From Pseudomonas sp. NFIX28 (GTDB lineage Bacteria; Pseudomonadota; Gammaproteobacteria; Pseudomonadales; Pseudomonadaceae): a stretch of 64,000 bases of DNA. The stretch is taken from the NCBI RefSeq assembly GCF_900107395.1, contig NZ_FNPW01000006.1, positions 141,686 to 205,685 on the forward strand, read 5' to 3'. The notes under the pieces are model-generated. The model had not been told where the DNA came from and made no database searches. It was given only the letters and a program-made list of their open reading frames with translations. The position numbers and the translations under genes were made by a program. This document shows positions 62,688 to 64,000 of the stretch, in pieces (position 1 is the first letter of the stretch; every line of letters starts with the position of its first letter).

Positions 62688-63431
62688 GTGAGCAAAGAAC
62701 CCGACCGCCTTTTCGCCCAGCCCCTGGCCCAGGTGCCCGACTTCGCCTTCAACGAGGACGTGGTGCGGGTGTTCCCGGACATGATCAAGCGCTCGGTGCC
62801 GGGTTACCCGACCATTGTCGAGAACCTGGGCGTGCTCGCCGCCCAGTTCGCCCAGCCGGGTAGCGTGCTCTACGACCTGGGTTCGTCCCTCGGCGCCGTG
62901 ACCCAGGCCCTGCGCCGTCATGTACGCACCGATGGCTGCCGGGTGATCGCAGTGGATAACTCGGCGGCCATGGTCGAACGCTGCCGCGAGTACCTCAACG
63001 GCCAGGATTCGATGTTCCAGGAGCTGTTGCCGGTGGAGGTGATCGAAGGCGACATCCTCGCCCTGCAATTCCAGCCGGCCTCGGTGGTGGCGCTGAACTT
63101 CACCCTGCAATTCATCGCCCCCGAACAGCGCCTGGCCCTGCTCGGGCGCATTCGCCAGGCGCTGCTGCCCGGTGGTGCGCTGATCCTTTCGGAGAAGCTG
63201 CGCTTCAATGATCCCGAGGAACATGCGCTGCTCACCGACCTGCACATCGCCTTCAAGCGCGCCAATGGCTACAGCGAACTGGAAATCGCCCAGAAACGCA
63301 GCGCCATCGAAAACGTCATGAAGCCCGACAGCCTCGAAGAACACCGCGAACGCCTGCTGGCCGCCGGGTTCTCGAAAGTCGTGCCGTGGTTCCAGTGTCT
63401 TAACTTTGCCTCGTTGATTGCCTTGCCATGA
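62688..63431 (+). CDS. cmoA: Carboxy-S-adenosyl-L-methionine synthase CmoA
   Basis: A 247-residue SAM-fold enzyme that makes Cx-SAM from SAM and prephenate for modification of tRNA wobble uridine (cmo5U). [28 protein letters not shown] in parts, [16 protein letters not shown] (SAM loop), [22 protein letters not shown] and LSEKLRFND are family signatures. I choose the GTG at 62688 ([10 protein letters not shown]), which gives the usual length; an ATG at 62649 would start inside the REP tail. The stop overlaps cmoB (ATGA). Confidence 0.93.
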   Translation: MSKEPDRLFAQPLAQVPDFAFNEDVVRVFPDMIKRSVPGYPTIVENLGVLAAQFAQPGSVLYDLGSSLGAVTQALRRHVRTDGCRVIAVDNSAAMVERCREYLNGQDSMFQELLPVEVIEGDILALQFQPASVVALNFTLQFIAPEQRLALLGRIRQALLPGGALILSEKLRFNDPEEHALLTDLHIAFKRANGYSELEIAQKRSAIENVMKPDSLEEHRERLLAAGFSKVVPWFQCLNFASLIALP

Positions 63432-64000
63432 TCGATCTATCCCCCCTCGCCCGCCGTCTGGCCGGTACTCCGCTGGCTGACTGGGCCAACACCCTGCAAG
63501 CGCAACTCGACACCAAGATGGAAAAGGGCCACGGCGACCTGGAGCGCTGGCAAAGCGCCCTGGACGCCTTGCCGAAGATCCAGCCGAGCACGGTCGACCT
63601 GCTCAACGGCCTGACCCTGGACACCGATTGCGACGATGCCACCCGCGCCCAGATGCGCAGCGCGCTGATGGGCCTGTCGCCCTGGCGCAAGGGCCCGTTC
63701 GATTTGTTTGGCGTGCATGTGGACACCGAATGGCGCTCGGACTGGAAATGGTCGCGGGTAGCAAAGCACTTGGACCTGCAAGGCAAGCGCATCCTCGATG
63801 TCGGCTGCGGCAACGGCTATTACATGTGGCGCATGCTCGGCGCCGGCGCCCACAGCGTGATCGGCGTCGATCCGAACTGGCTGTTCTTCTGCCAGTTCCA
63901 GGCGGTGCAGCGTTACCTGTCGGAGCCTGCGGTGTGGCACCTGCCGTTCCCCTTCGAAGACTTGCCGCCGAATCTGGAAGGCTTCGACACGGTGTTTTCC
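63428..64000 (+). CDS. cmoB: tRNA uridine 5-oxyacetic acid transferase CmoB, N-terminal part (cut by window edge)
   Basis: Open from the ATG at 63428 to the window end (191 codons). [47 protein letters not shown] in parts, and the SAM-binding loop [16 protein letters not shown] (about residues 121-136) followed by [15 protein letters not shown] identify CmoB. It transfers the carboxymethyl group of Cx-SAM (made by CmoA) to 5-hydroxyuridine-34 of tRNA. Overlaps cmoA by four bases, a two-gene operon. Confidence 0.95.
   Translation, partial: MIDLSPLARRLAGTPLADWANTLQAQLDTKMEKGHGDLERWQSALDALPKIQPSTVDLLNGLTLDTDCDDATRAQMRSALMGLSPWRKGPFDLFGVHVDTEWRSDWKWSRVAKHLDLQGKRILDVGCGNGYYMWRMLGAGAHSVIGVDPNWLFFCQFQAVQRYLSEPAVWHLPFPFEDLPPNLEGFDTVFS

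Overview
The window is chromosomal DNA of a Pseudomonas of the fluorescens/protegens/chlororaphis type. This is inferred from the GC-rich coding sequence, the gene orders (argG-motY-pyrC-rnt-prx-bfd-bfrB-grxD, glpFKRD, gcd beside an OprB-type porin, asrA-icp-yhhN), and the many REP/REPIN elements typical of that group. Comparisons with P. aeruginosa PAO1 come from memory, not from a search. No rRNA, tRNA, CRISPR array, insertion sequence or prophage was seen. Fifty-six protein genes are called; argG at the left edge and cmoB at the right edge are cut by the window.

Region by region. 1-12.1 kb: arginine and pyrimidine synthesis (argG, pyrC, argF), a flagellar stator-ring gene (motY), RNase T, and an iron/redox group (peroxiredoxin, bfd, bfrB, grxD), then a molybdopterin oxidoreductase, an ABC ATPase, a PhzF-like protein and YbaK. 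12.3-25.2 kb: glycerol catabolism (glpF, glpK, glpR, glpD) and, 7 kb further on, glpM. Between glpD and glpM lies a complete acidic amino acid uptake system (aatJQMP) with its two-component regulator (aauSR). 25.4-34.6 kb: a hydrolase, divergent metE/metR, small transport and repair genes, the zinc-independent ribosomal protein L31, and an FMN glutamate-synthase-like protein. 34.6-39.1 kb, accessory in character: a three-gene O-antigen glucosylation cassette (gtrA, gtrB, gtrII) beside an AvrRpt2-like cysteine protease and an unknown partner. 39.2-53.7 kb: an amino acid permease, a large class A penicillin-binding protein, a nickel-type PadR regulator with its ferric reductase (nfeR-nfeF), a ZnuD-like TonB receptor, a porin and glucose dehydrogenase. 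53.7-64 kb: a six-copy tandem REPIN array, small genes, a GGDEF/EAL protein, the second Lon protease AsrA under a heat-shock-type promoter, a chagasin-type protease inhibitor, a lysoplasmalogenase, and cmoA-cmoB.

Regulatory sites are readable in many gaps. There are 21-bp direct-repeat ArgR boxes before argG and argF, a Fur box inside the bfd promoter, and GlpR operators before glpF and glpD. AauR palindromes sit with a sigma-54 promoter before aatJ, and a MetR palindrome lies between metE and metR. Zur-like boxes precede rpmE2 and znuD, a palindromic operator precedes nfeR, and Hfq/Crc-type A-rich motifs precede glpF, aatJ and the permease. The findings I rank highest are the AvrRpt2-like protease pair, the six-unit REPIN array with evidence of a higher-order duplication, and the aat-aau block sitting inside the glp locus.
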